64,000 nt of DNA from Cannabis sativa (GCF_029168945.1 NC_083602.1:50467442-50531441); one strand, 5' to 3'. Numbered from the stretch's first letter, positions 10,087 to 22,066 are shown. Numbers and translations: made by a program. The notes: a model not told the origin generated them from the letters alone.

Positions 10087-12102
10087 TGTAATATCCCAGA
10101 AAATAAATAATATTTAAATGGACATATTTTATTAAATATGTAATTACTTGGGAAATGAAGTAGGATTATGATCTTACTCAGGTAAATTGTTGAGAAATTA
10201 TTTAATGAAATACGTTATTTTGGACCCGGCAATTGTGGAAATTTAGCTATGTGGTTAGTAATGTCACAACATTAAATGAAAGAATTATTTTGAGAATATC
10301 CTGGATTAAGTTAGAATTTTATTAGAATGTCGGATTGGGGAATTAGTAAAACTACCATAAATGCCCCTAGGTTATAATTTAAGTTTAGGTTTCTTTGAGG
10401 GGTAGATTAGTCATTTTTATGTTTTTGACATTTTGACCTATGAATTTTGGTGGGCTGATTGTTATTTTTTTTTTAAAAAAAAAAAAGAAAAGCAAACCCT
10501 ATTTAAGGTTACTTCCAAGGCAAGAAAACAAAAAAATTCATAACATCAAGCTTCTTTTTTTCTTCTTCTCTTGCCGAACCCTAGAAGCAGCTGGGAACCA
10601 AGGAAAATTCATTGCATTTCTTCAATTTCCTGAGCTAATCTTAAGCCTAGAAGCTAGCTAAGTGGAGGTATGATCCTTCTACTCTTCTCTTGATTTATTT
10701 TCTTGAGTTTAGTTTAGGTTTTGGTAAAGGTTTTCAATGAATTTTGAGCTGGGGTATAAACTGAGGGTAAGGTAGGTTCTTAGGGTTGAATTGAAACTTG
10801 TTTGAATAAAAATTGAGTGAGGTTAAGGGCTGTTCAATTGAATCGGTGTTGAAAGTGATGTTTAGTGCAAATTGTCAAGTGAGATGGTGATTTTGAGTTA
10901 AATGGTGAATTGTGATTAAATGATGTGTTGAATATGTTATACTTGGTATATTGAACTGTTCTGGAAATGCAATTTAGGTCTGAAATGGTTTTGGTTCGAG
11001 CTGGGGAAGAAAACCCAGAATTTTTCTGGTCTGACAGCAACCGGTCGACCGGATTGGTTCTGTATCGAACCTGGCCGACCTACATGGGCAGGGGAAAATT
11101 TCTCGGGTTTTTCTCTGAACCCTGTTTTGGCTCGGGGTTGAACCTAGTACCTGCCTTTGAATGATTTTGAGTTATTTGAATTATTTTAAAGTTGGTGAAG
11201 GCTAAGTATAATCGGTTTTAAATTAGGGTTTTAATCCGGAATTTTAAGTTAAGGTATTTATTGTGTTTCAATTGTCGTGACATAGGACCGGGATTGCCTA
11301 GCTTGTTTTTCCACCCAGGTCGGCCATATTCTTGACTTCTGAATTAAGGTAAGAAAAGTGGTAAGCACCGTATGTGGTTAAAGTTTATTGGTTGAATGGA
11401 AGTGATCTTGATTATTATCAAGATTTTTATTAAATATTTAATGAGCCTAGGTTATGACCTAGGATTGGAAACAGTTATTACCGTTATGAGTAATTACTCT
11501 TGAAACCGCGGTTAGGTTTCTTACTTATCGTTTGCTTTATCGGGCAACGATAGTGACATATTCAGCTCGTATGTGACGAGTGGTAAAAAGGGTACTTTAT
11601 TAAGTACCAGGACTGTGTAATGTTTAAAGGAATGCTTATTAAATTGTATAGTGAGTAAACATGATGGCATAAGATCAAGTTGATATTCACTTTTCTTCCA
11701 ATTATTGTTTTGATCACTTTCTTGCTGAGTCTCTGTGAGTCACGGGTGCTTTATGGTGCAGGTAAAGGGAAGGCTAAAGTTGAGCAATCATGAGTTTGTG
11801 GTCGCAGCAGCAATGTACATACCAGCCGTAGGCAGCCCAGTACACAGGATGCTCTATTTTGATTGTATTTTGGGAAATATAAAGTTTATGTTGTAAAATA
11901 CTTTGAAACCATTTTGTAAATATTTTTAAAACAGGGGGACCCCGTAGTCCATATTATCTATCTTTTGTTAAACGGTTTAAAAGTTGAATTTTAATTATCA
12001 AAATTTAATTGCCGACACTTTTTATATAATTACATATTATATAATTATCAGTATTTTATTAAATTGCACACACGTGGCGTCCCTGTTGGACAGGGCGTTA
12101 CA
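10087..12102 (+). repeat. A 5' LTR
   Basis: This 2016-bp LTR has a TATTTAAG box near 10499, followed by a CT-rich tract (about 10550-10575) and then a donor-like GAG|GTATGA at 10667/10668. A 30-nt block at 11319-11348 lies between an acceptor-like TTTTTCCACCCAG and GTAAG. Short hairpins crowd 11405-11608, and GTAAAGG follows GTGCAG at 11761. A CACGTGGC G-box lies at 12071-12078. Confidence 0.92.
11405..11608 (+). repeat. Hairpin ladder in A 5' LTR
   Basis: In 204 bp I find these perfect short inverted repeats: ATCTTGAT-TATT-ATCAAGAT (11405-11424), CCTAGGT-TATG-ACCTAGG (11446-11463), palindrome GAGTAATTACTC (11488-11499), TATCGTT...AACGATA (11526-11552), CTCGT-ATGTG-ACGAG (11566-11580) and GGTACTT-TATT-AAGTACC (11591-11608). 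The 3' LTR copy (about 18221-18425) keeps them and also has a perfect AACGG-TTATTA-CCGTT that is mutated here. Role unknown; RNA structure or cruciform DNA is possible. Confidence 0.8.
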
Positions 12103-12105
12103 ACA

Positions 12106-12117
12106 TGGTATCAGAGC
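12106..12117 (+). promoter_or_regulatory. A primer binding site, initiator tRNA-Met
   Basis: TGGTATCAGAGC lies three bases after the LTR end, complementary to the 3' end of plant initiator tRNA-Met. Confidence 0.9.
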
Positions 12118-12343
12118 GCCAAGGTTTTTAGATCCTGAAGACTGGTTTGATATGTACATTGGCTGCAAGGACCTGATCGACTCATGGTTTAGTAAGCTTT
12201 AAGTTAAAAGATAGCTTGTTAATTTTCTGATTACCTGATTATTTGAATTATGTTGATATCGGAATGGTGTGGGAAGAATTATAATATATGGAAATACTTA
12301 TCAGCATTGTTATTACTTGGAATGTGATCGCAGGTGTATAGTT

Positions 12344-15300
12344 ATGCACCCGAGGCGGACTGGTAGGGGTACCCGCGAGCTAGCTGGGCTCGGGGCTGCC
12401 GGTGAGGGTGAGAACCCTTTACCACCACCTAACTGGGAAGAGTTATATGCTGCAATGCAAGAAACTATTCGGCAGCAGGGTGAGCAAATCAGAGAATTAA
12501 GAGAGCAGCGAGCTCAGCCTGCTCTAAATCTTAATCCTGATCCTCCGGCACCTCTGGTAGTGCCACCGGATGCAGGGAATCGTTTGGAACCATTGTATGA
12601 GCGGTTCAGGAAGCAGAACCCGCCAGTGTTTGAGGGTGGTGCTGATCCACTCAAGGCGGAGCAATGGATGAGTATGATAACATCCATTTTTGATTTTATG
12701 CGAGTTGAAGATAATGACCGGGTCAGGTGTGCTACTTATATGCTACGAGATGATGCCCGTATTTGGTGGGAGATTGTATCTCAGGGCCATGATCTGAATA
12801 ACATGACCTGGGAAACCTTTCGGGCCTTATTTTATGAGAAGTATTATAATGAGTCTATTAAGGCAGCAAAGGCAGAAGAGTTTATACGGTTAACTCAGGG
12901 TAGTATGACTGTGACAGAGTATGCTACTAAGTTTGATCGACTGGCAAAGTTTGCCTCAGATGAGGTGGCTACTGAAGCTGCTAGAAAAGCAAAGTTTATT
13001 CGGGGGCTGGATGAACACATCGCCCGGGATGTGATTGTTGCTTCTAAACAACCGGGGGTTGCCCGAACTTATGCTCAAATAGTTGAGTTGGCCTTAGTTT
13101 CTGAGGGTGCAGAAGCTCAGATACGAAAGAAAAATATTGCCAGAAGAGATTCATGGAAGCAAACAGCAGGTGCTGGTTCGGGTAGGGGTACTGATCCCGG
13201 TGACCGCAAGAAAAGACCTAGTGAATCATCAGCGGCAGGCCCAAACAAAAGATTCCAGGGTAACCAAGGTTTCCGTCGTAGTGGAAACGAAAATTGGCGG
13301 ACTTTTCCTGAATGTCCGAGGTGTAAAAAGCATCACCTGGGCGAGTGTCAGGCTAGGGCCTGTTTCCACTGTGGAATGGTGGGTCATATGAAGAGAAATT
13401 GTCCACAATTGCTACGGCTAGAGCAAAAGAAGGATGATACACCCGCTCCTGCCCGAGTGTTTGCCCTGACTCAAGCTGAGGCTGATGCTGGTCCTTCTAC
13501 TGTGACAGGTCAGCTTTCTGTTGCTGGTACTTTATTGACTGTGCTAATTGATTCTGGTGCGACGCATTCTTATATTTCAAGTAGAATAATTGAGAAGCTG
13601 AATAAACCTAGTGATGTGCTTTCTAGAGGTTTTGGAACCTTGTTGCCTACTGGGGAGTTGGTTATCTCCAGCAGGTGGGTTCGATCCCTTCCAGTATTGG
13701 TGGAAGGAAGAGAGTTATCAATTGATCTGATAGAATTGAATCTGGGGGACTTTGATGTTATTTTGGGGATGGATTGGCTTGCTAAATACAACGCCACTAT
13801 TGATTGTAAAAGAAAGATGGTAACTTTTCAGCCTGAGGGCGAGGACCCCTTTGTATTTGTGGGTAAGATGCAGGGATCCCGGATTCCCTTAATTTCAGCC
13901 CTTAAGGCAAAAGATTTGCTGTGTGAGGGGTGCATTGGTTTCTTAGCAAGTGTTGTGGATATTACTAGGGAACCACTAGCGGGACCGGAGCATGTCCCAG
14001 TGGTTCGAGAATTTCTGGATGTGTTCCCAGAAGAGTTACCAGGGTTGCCACCAAAACGTGAAATTGATTTTAAGATTGATTTAATACCAGGAGCTGAGCC
14101 TGTATCAAAAGCTCCCTACAGGATGGCACCTGTAGAGCTGAAAGAGTTAAAAGTTCAATTACAGGGGATGATGGATTTAAAATTTACTAGACCTAGTACT
14201 TCACCTTGGGGTGCACCAGTTTTGTTTGTGAAAAAGAAAGATGGAACTTTACGAATGTGTATAGATTATCGGGAGTTGAACAAATTAACAGTGAAGAACA
14301 AGTACCCTTTGCCAAGAATAGATGATTTATTTGATCAGCTGCAGGGTAAGACTGTCTTTTCTAAGATTGATCTTCGATCTGGTTATCACCAACTGAGGAT
14401 TCGAGAGGAGGATATTCCCAAGACAGCTTTTCGGACCCGGTATGGTCATTATGAATTCCTGGTAATGTCCTTCGGATTAACAAATGCCCCGGCAGCATTT
14501 ATGGACTTGATGAACCGAGTGTTCAAAGACTTTCTGGATGATTTTGTTATTGTCTTTATTGATGATATTCTAATTTAGTCAGACTCGGAAGAGACTCACA
14601 AAAGACATCTTCGAATGGTATTACAACGTCTCAGGGAGCATAAGTTGTATGCCAAGTTTAAGAAATGTGAATTTTGGTTACCTCAGGTGAGTTTCTTGGG
14701 GCATGTGGTGAGTAAAGATGGTATTTTAGTGGATCCAGTAAAGATTGAAGCAGTTCGTGACTGGCCTCGACCTAAGTCAGCAACTGAAGTTAGAAGTTTC
14801 CTGGGGTTAGCAGGGTATTATCGAAGATTTGTTGAGGGCTTTGCAAAGATTTCTACACCTTTAACTGAATTGACCCGAAAGAATTGTAAGTTTGTTTGGA
14901 CTGACAAGTGTGAAGGTAGTTTCCAGGAATTGAAGCAAAGGTTGATTACCGCTCCTGTGCTAACTTTACCAAAAAGTAATGAAAAGTTTGTGATTTATTG
15001 TGATGCATCCAAACAAGGGTTAGGTTCTGTTCTTATGCAGTCAGGGAAAGTGATTGCTTATGCATCCAGGCAATTGAAGGAGTATGAACAACGATATCCT
15101 ACCCATGATATTGAATTAGCAGTGGTTGTCTTTGCACTAAAAGTTTGGCGTCACTATCTGTACGGTGAGAAGTGTGAAATTTATACATATCACAAAAGCC
15201 TCAAGTACTTTTTCACTCAGAAGGATTTAAATATGAGGCAAAGACGATGGTTAGAACTGGTCAAAGATTATGACTGCGAGATTCTCTACCACCCTGGTAA

Positions 15301-16879
15301 AGCAAATGTGGTAGTGGATGCTCTAAGTCGGAAAGGACCAAGGCAAGTTTGTGAACTAAAGGAAATCTCAGCAAAGTTGGCTGAGGATATGATGAGAGCA
15401 GGAATTGAATTTGTAATTGGAAAACTTGCTAATATCACCATACAGTCTAATCTATTGGAAAGAATTAGAGTAGCCCAACAAGGTGATCTTGAGCTACAGG
15501 GACATAAGGAGAAGTTAGAGGCTGGATTGGCAAGAGACTTTTCGTGTTTATCTGATGGGTTGTTGTGATATAAAAACAAAGTCTGTGTACCGGTTGATAA
15601 AGAAATCAGGCAGGAGATTCTTGATGAATCTCATACTACACCGTACTCCTTACACCCGGGAACAACCAAGATGTATCATGATGTGAAAGCTTTATACTGG
15701 TGGCCGGGTATGAAGAGGGATATTGTTGAATATGTGTCAAAATGCTTAACCTGTCAACAAGTTAAAGCAGAACACCAAAGGCCGGCAGGTTTGCTTCAAC
15801 CTCTAAAGATTCCTGAATGGAAATGGGAAGACATCACCATGGATTTTGTGGTGGGATTGCCCAGAACAGTAGGGTATTATGATTCTATTTGGGTGATAGT
15901 GGATCGATATACGAAGTCCGCTCACTTTCTCCCGGTGAGGACAACGTATACAGTGGATCAATATGCTGATTTGTATATCAAAGAGATAGTTCGACTTCAT
16001 GGTGCCCCAAAGTCGATAGTTTCAGATCGAGATCCAAAATTTACATCCAAATTCTGGGAAAGTTTACCGCAAGCAATGGGTACTAAGTTGAAATTCAGTA
16101 CAGCTTTTCATCCTCAAACCGATGGTCAATCTGAAAGAACTATCCAGATACTTGAGGATATGTTAAGGGCATGTGTAATGGACTTTGAAGGTTCTTGGAA
16201 CAAGTACCTGCCTCTGATTGAGTTTTCTTATAACAATAGTTATCAGAGTACCATTGGCATGGCTCCGTATAAGATGCTTTATGGAAGGAAATGTCGATCA
16301 CCTATTCACTGGGATGAGGCTGGTGAACGTAGGTACCTTGGACCTGAAGCTGTCCAAAGAACGAGCGAGGCTATTAAAAAGATTCGAGCTCGTATGCTTG
16401 CTTCCCAAAGTAGACAGAAAAGCTACGCAGATCGAAAGCGTAGAGATGTTGAATTCACAGTTGGGGATTTTGTTTTTCTTCGGGTATCCCCAATGAAAGG
16501 AATTCGAAGGTTCGGAAAGAAAGGAAAGTTGAGTCCCAGATTTATTGGTCCATTTGAGATTCTTGAGAAAGTAGGTCAGGTAGCTTATCGGTTGGCTCTA
16601 CCTCCTGCTTTATCTGGGGTTCATAACGTGTTTCATGTCTGGATGCTTCGAAAATATGTATCTGATACAACTCATATCTTAAGTTATGAAGACATTGAGC
16701 TTCAAACCGACCTGTCGTATGAAGAACAACCAGTACAGATTTTAGACAGGAAAGAAAAGGTGTTGCGGAACAAGACTATTCCACTAGTTAAAGTGCTGTG
16801 GCGGAACAGCAAAGTTGAAGAAGCGACTTGGGAGTTAGAGTCGCAAATGCGGGAGTTGTATCCTGAGCTTTTCAGGTAA
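12344..16879 (+). pseudogene. A gag-pol polyprotein with two nonsense codons
   Basis: This is one long Tekay-type Gag-Pol frame of about 1,510 codons without frameshifts. I choose the ATG at 12344 because relatives (E at 34090) also begin shortly before a TRSQG/TGRGT-type sequence; an upstream in-frame ATG at 12269 would add 25 unlike residues. In order: Gag core ([16 protein letters not shown]...[13 protein letters not shown]), CX2C fold and CX2CX4HX4C knuckle ([14 protein letters not shown], about 13360), protease [10 protein letters not shown] (about 13545), reverse transcriptase with FIDDI (about 14560), RNase H ([10 protein letters not shown]), HHCC-DDE integrase ([21 protein letters not shown]) and a chromodomain-like end ([19 protein letters not shown]). 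Stops lie at 14576-14578, in place of a Tyr codon right after FIDDI, and at 15566-15568, in place of a Leu codon. The RNase H motif TDHKSL reads TYHKSL here, so a catalytic Asp is gone. Confidence 0.9.
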
Positions 16880-16915
16880 ATTTCGAGGACGAAATTCCCA
16901 TAAGTGGGGGATAGT
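16879..16915 (+). promoter_or_regulatory. A pre-PPT hairpin and polypurine tract
   Basis: AATTTCG-AGGA-CGAAATT (16879-16896) is a perfect 7-bp stem. It is followed by the plus-strand primer AAGTGGGGGATAG just before the 3' LTR. Confidence 0.8.
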
Positions 16916-18910
16916 TGTAATATCCCAGAAAATAAATAATATTTAAATGGACATATTTTATTAAATATGTAATTACTTGGGAAATGAAGTAGAATTATGA
17001 TCTTACTCAGGTAAATTGTTGAGAAATTATTTAATGAAATACGTTATTTTGGACCCGGCAATTGTGGAAATTTAGCTATGTGGTTAGTAATGTCACGACA
17101 TTAAATGAAAGAATTATTTTGAGAATATCCCGGATTAAGTTAGAATTTTATTAGAATGTCGGATTGGGGAATTAGTAAAATTACCATAAATGCCCCTAGG
17201 TTATAATTTAAGTTTAGGTTTCTTTGAGGGGTAGATTAGTCATTTTTATGTTTTTGACATTTTGACCTATGAATTTTGGTGGGCTGATTGTTATTTTAAA
17301 AAAAAAAAAAGCAAACCCTATTTAAGGTTACTTCCAAGGCAAGAAAACAAAAAAATTCATAACATCAAGCTTCTTTTTTTTCTTCTTCTCTTGCCGAACC
17401 CTAGAAGCAGCTGGGAACCAAGGAAAATTCATTGCATTTCTTCAATTTCCTGAGCTAATCTTAACCCTAGAAGCTAGCTAAGTGGAGGTATGATCCTTCT
17501 ACTCTTCTCTTGATTTATTTTCTTGAGTTTAGTTTAGGTTTTGGTAAAGGTTTTCAATGAATTTTGAGCTGGGGTATAAACTGAGGGTAAGGTAGGTTCG
17601 TAGGGTTGAATTGAAACTTGTTTGAATAAAAATTGAGTGAGGTTAAGGGCTGTTCAATTGAATTGGTGTTGAAAGTGATGTTTAGTGCAAATTGTCAAGT
17701 GAGATGGTGATTTTGAGTTAAATGGTGAATTGTGATTAAATGATGTGTTGAATATGTTATACTTGGTATATTGAACTGTTCTGGAAATGCAATTTAGGTC
17801 TGAAATGGTTTTGGTTCGAGCTGGGGAAGCAAACCCAGAATTTTTCTCGGTTCGACGAGAACCTGGTCGACCGGATTGGTTCGGTGTATCGAACCTGGCC
17901 GACCTACATGCTAGGGGAAAATTTCTCGGGTTTTTCTCTGAACCCTGTTTTGGCTCGGGGTTGAACCTAGTACCTGCCTTTGAATGATTTTGAGTTATTT
18001 GAATTATTTTAAAGTTGGCGAAAGCTAAGTCTAATCGGTTTTAAATTAGGGTTTTAATCCGGAATTTTAACTTAAGGTATTTATTGTGTTTCAATTGTCG
18101 TGACATAGGACCGGGATTGCCTAGCTTGCTTTTCCACCCATGTCGGCCATATTCTTGACTTCTGAATTAAGGTAAGAAAAGTGGTTAAAGTTTATTGGTT
18201 GAATGGAAGTGATCTTGATTATTATCAAGATTTTTATTAAATATTTAATGAGCCTAGGTTATGACCTAGGGTTGGAAACGGTTATTACCGTTATGAGTAA
18301 TTACTCTTGAAATCGCGGCTAGGTTTCTTACTTATCGTTTGCTTTATCGGGCAACGATAGTGACATATTCAGCTCGTATGTGACGAGTGGTAAAAAGGGG
18401 TACTTTATTAAGTACCAGGACTGTGTAATGTTTAAAGGAATGCTTATTAAATTGTATAGTGAGTAAACATGATGGCATAAGATCAAGTTGATATTCACTT
18501 TTCTTCCAATTATTGTTTTGATCACTTTCTTGCTGAGTCTCTTTGACTCACAGGTGCTTTATGGTGCAGGTAAAAGGAAGGCTAAAGTTGAGCAATCATG
18601 AGTTTGTGGTCGCAGCAGCAATGTACATACCAGCCGTAGGCAGCCCAGTAAACAGGATGCTCTATTTTAATTGTATTTTGGGAAATATAAAGTTTATGTT
18701 GTAAAATACTTTGAAACCATTTTGTAAATATTTTTAAAACAGGGGGACCCTGTAGTCCATATTATCTATCTTTTGTTAAACGGTTTAAAAGTTGAATTTT
18801 AATTATCAAAATTTAATTACCCACACTTTTTATATAATTACATATTATATAATTATCAGTATTTTATTAAATTGCACACACGTGGCGTCCCTGTTGGACA
18901 GGGCGTTACA
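16916..18910 (+). repeat. A 3' LTR
   Basis: This is the 1995-bp partner of 10087-12102. It differs by single substitutions and small indels, for example a shorter A-run near 17297 and loss of ~16 bp near 18183. In the acceptor-like site before the 30-nt block (18142-18171) CAG is changed to CAT. The TGAGTC-TCTTT-GACTCA hairpin (18534-18550) is intact here but mutated in the 5' copy. Confidence 0.92.
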
Positions 18911-19310
18911 TTCTTAATGTCTTCTTGAAGCTGAGCAATATGTTTCTTCGCGAGTTCAACCTCTTTGGGCCCTGCAGCAAAAGCCTTCACAAACGTGGCC
19001 ATGAACTGCGAAGCTAACTCCGCAGCGCGAGGAAGCAGCTCCTCCGAAGATGCCTTGTCAATCTTCGACAAGAACTCATCGCTGACAAACCTCTCCTGAA
19101 GGTACAGCACATGACGAGCTCGAGCCGCTGGATCGATCACAACCTTCTTCCCTTTCTCTTGAACACCCTTAGCAGGCCTCTTGGAGGAATCTGCGACAGG
19201 AGTAACAACCACATCGCTTTTCCTCTTCTGGGATGTAATAGGAGAGGTCGCTGCTGTCCCGGGTTTCAGTTTGCGGTTGAGCATAGGAGCAGACTTTAGG
19301 AAAGTCATCT
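18911..19310 (-). pseudogene. A0 antisense gene, exon 3 proximal part
   Basis: The minus-strand frame begins right after an acceptor (GGTAATCGCAG at 19321-19311) and continues as MTFLKSAPMLNRKLKP..., a basic linker with KRKSDVVVTPVADSSKRP (a possible nuclear localisation signal), then a helical region (AARARHVLYLQERFVSDEFLSK, LASQFMATFVKAFAAGPKEV). It ends in a coiled coil that is cut at 18911 by element A. Joined to 10081-9694 it gives one open frame. The split codon at the upstream intron (g|ag) keeps frame with exon 2. This arrangement is inferred from the sequence. No known enzymatic motif is visible. Confidence 0.72.
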
Positions 19311-19395
19311 CTGCGATTACCAAAGGAAAAAATAAGGGTTAATATTAATAAAGATAAAATTCTAACACCCTTAGTTTGCATATGCGATAAAATAC
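19311..19395 (-). other. Intron 2 of A0 antisense gene (85 bp)
   Basis: On the minus strand the sequence reads ...CATCAG|GTATTT...TTTCCTTTGGTAATCGCAG|AG. It has consensus GT-AG borders, is AT-rich and is of normal plant size. Flanking frames join in phase. Read through, it would add an unlikely hydrophobic stretch. Confidence 0.65.
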
Positions 19396-19635
19396 CTGAT
19401 GATGGTCGAGGAGTTTGCTTGGAAAGGCGTTTATCAATTCGCTCTTGCTGCTTTTCAGAAGGTTCCTTGTACACCGGCTCTCTCAAAAGACTCGCGTTCT
19501 CAGGAATCAGTTTGTGTTCGCGCAGTTTAGCAGTTGTACATAACAATCGCCAGTCGCGATCTTGTATAGGGAGGCTTCCAAGAACTTTAGCTGTTTCTCT
19601 GCGAGTCGCGTCGAGTGTGGGACAAGACGGTCTAT
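19396..19635 (-). pseudogene. A0 antisense gene, exon 2
   Basis: This 240-bp exon on the minus strand runs from the acceptor TTTTGGTTTTCGCAG (ending at 19636) to the donor at 19395. It encodes DRPSCPTLDATRRETAKVLG..., then DRDWRLLCTTAKLREHKLIP and a Lys/Arg/Glu-rich stretch ending PRPSSG. Both borders interrupt a codon after its first base, so the exon can join its neighbours in frame. The upstream donor is missing because element B and a deletion have removed the end of exon 1. No catalytic motif is recognised. Confidence 0.65.
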
Positions 19636-19715
19636 CTGCGAAAACCAAAAGAAAAGAGCGAGTCAGATTAAAACCTTAAATTAACTCAGAAAAACGTCTA
19701 AGTCAAGAAATATGG
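19636..19715 (-). other. Intron 1 remnant of A0 antisense gene
   Basis: This is AT-rich sequence between LTR B and the exon 2 acceptor. Its minus strand ends in a T-rich tract plus CGCAG. The 5' part with the donor is not found next to 49764 on the other side of B. Confidence 0.55.
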
Positions 19716-21601
19716 TGTTGAGTTTTATGCCCTAAGTAAAACTCTTTACAATCTGATTAGTTATCAATATAAGAAATTTGAAGTGATTGATGTTTGCATG
19801 AATTTTACATGCTAATGGTTCTAAATATGTTTATTACATTTACACACAGAATCAGCTAAATCCAAATCATATGTTTATTCACAATTACAGTATCGTCAAC
19901 ACAGTGGAATGTGATTGTGATCATATGAATCAAAAGACTTGGTCCCTGATTCATCAGTGTTATTGGATTTACACTAATGTGATAATCAGCGATGATGTGT
20001 ACTTACACTTGGAGTAAGTGTTATGTTCTTTCCAGGACATTAGTAAAATATACTAGTTTCGAATGTATGGAGTATACATTGGACTGGACCGATATTGCAA
20101 CTAAGTTAAGATATTACAAACTTACCGTTATATATATCTTTCCAAGTCAATATCAGTAGTTGATCTTAAGATTAAAAGAATCTAAATCCTGATATGCTTA
20201 GGCTTAACTCAGGAATGCTATTCATGTTCTTTGATTTATTAGTTAAGCCTACTTTTAGGTCAGGGTGATACGTATATTTTGGGAACATGATAGTATGATT
20301 GAGTGGGAGTGCTGAACATAAATATGGAATCTATAGCTTCTATTGGTGTATAGAAGAAAAGTGATGATTCCCTTCGAGCTTAGCAAACAGAAGTAAATGG
20401 ATGAGCTCTTGTTTAACTGACTAATCATTAGATCACTAAACACCATTTACAGGTAGCTAACTGTTTTAAGGGGCAAAATACATTGAGGGGTGAGAACGGT
20501 AAAGAAATCCCATCTCGATGTAGATCATCTATATAAAGGATCTTTAAATCACAATAAGATTATAACAATGGTTAAATGAGATAGCATATTGATATCGTGG
20601 AACACATAATATGCACTATATAAGTCTGAGAGTGCAATTCTAAGTTCTAAGAGTGGATTCAACGAAGAATTAATAAGTAGGAATTTACTTGGTAAATTTG
20701 GTTCACTTATTGGAACCTCAGCATATAGATCCATGGTCCCCATTCTAGTTGAGAACATTCTGCTTGTAAGACTCATTAATTGATTCGTGATTAATCAATT
20801 ATAATTCTAAAGTTAGACTATGTCTAATTTTATGAATTTTCACTAAGCATGGGTGAAATAGTTTCTAGGTTTATTTATTTATTAATGGACTTTATATGTC
20901 TAATTAATAGTTAAATTAAATGACAATATTATTTAATAATCTATTTTAGTTATTAAATAATTAGTTTTGGCATTTAAAAGGTTAGAATTGGAAAATTGGC
21001 GTTTTTGAGAAAATAGAAATAAAATTTGATAAAATTGTAAAATCAAGTGGGGTCCACTTCTACACCTTGGCCGGCCACTTATTGAGGTTTTTTAAATTAA
21101 TATTTTCATTTTTTTAATGCCAAATAATTCCTAACCTAAACCTAGTAGTTGCCTATAAATAGAAAGTGATGGCTCAGTCAAATAACAAGCTTTCATTAGT
21201 TTTCTGACAGAAATCTCTCTCTTCAGAAAAACTGAGCCTTCCCCACTTTCTATACCTGGCTGAAACCCTCTTTCCTATTTTCTCCTTCATCAATTTTGAC
21301 CCTAGTGAAATAGTAAGTGCCCACACACAGCAAGCAGTAACTCAATAATAGATTGGAAGACTGTGAAGGATCAAACTTGAAGAAGAAGGACATTCGGGCT
21401 CAGATCTTGATATACTCTGCTACAGAAAGGATAAAAGGGTTAGAGATCTGAGTGGAAGGAGACATTAATTCCGCTGCATCAATGTAAGGTTTTCTTAACT
21501 TTATATGTGTTTAATTTATCGTTTTAGAAAGTTCATATTTAGGGTGTTTAAACAACATACTTGTGAGTAGATCTAAGATCCTGGTAAAATAAATTCCAAC
21601 A
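19716..21601 (+). repeat. B 5' LTR
   Basis: The LTR starts TGTTGAGTTTTATGCCC and ends AATTCCAACA. It has a TATAAATA box at 21154-21161 before a likely transcript start. It is homologous to the LTRs of G and F and to 48954-49762. Confidence 0.92.
21154..21161 (+). promoter_or_regulatory. TATA box in B 5' LTR
   Basis: TATAAATA is conserved as TATTTATA on the minus-strand element G at 53574-53581 and 62033-62040. Confidence 0.65.
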
Positions 21602-21603
21602 AC

Positions 21604-21620
21604 TGGCCTCAGAGCCATGG
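21604..21620 (+). promoter_or_regulatory. B primer binding site, initiator tRNA-Met-like
   Basis: TGGCCTCAGAGCCATGG lies two bases after the LTR end. It matches the initiator-Met complement (TGGTATCAGAGCC) except at two bases near the start. G has a similar site with one further change. Confidence 0.7.
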
Positions 21621-21870
21621 TAATTGATTTACTTGCATGAAATTTGAACTTTAAAACGATTGTTTGTTATTTGGATGGTTTCATGTTGTATTGAGTATTA
21701 TATGATGATTGATTGATGTTTGTGAATTTTCGTAAAAATAATTGAAATTTTGTTTCTGGAATTATTTTTATGGGATAGTATGGAAAAAATTAAGCAAGTT
21801 ACTTTTTTACAGAACTCAATTTTGATTTAATTTGAATTAGTTATGATTTTTTGAAATTTCAAACAATATT

Positions 21871-22066
21871 GGAGTCGTGCATCAGGGCACGCGCGCACGC
21901 ACGAGCTTGTCACTTGGACAGCACGCGCACAGACAACCTGGTTGTCTGAAATCAGGGCTCCGCGCGCGGACATGGCTGCTTGCAGCCTTCTGCGCCGCAC
22001 AAACCCGCTCATGCAGCCTCCCTTGTGCGCGCGGACAGTATGCTTGGCATATTGTCCGTACAACTC
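21871..22066 (+). other. GC-rich island in B leader
   Basis: An isolated CpG-rich patch lies ~270 bp after the primer site. It contains repeated GCGCGC-type palindromes (GCACGCGCGCACGC, CCGCGCGCGG, TGCGCGCGGAC). G has a counterpart at about 61094-61320. Surrounding DNA is mostly A and T. Confidence 0.7.

Larger units (their letters stand above)
10087..18910 (+). mobile_element. A: Tekay-like Ty3 chromovirus element inserted in A0
   Basis: This is a complete 8.8-kb element with ~2.0-kb LTRs beginning TGTAATATCCC and ending GGGCGTTACA. The target duplication TTCTT is at 10082-10086 and 18911-18915. It has an initiator-Met primer site, a single gag-pol frame with a chromodomain-like C-terminus and a polypurine tract. 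It interrupts exon 3 of A0's antisense gene. The LTRs differ by many substitutions and several small indels, so it is not a very recent insertion. Confidence 0.95.
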
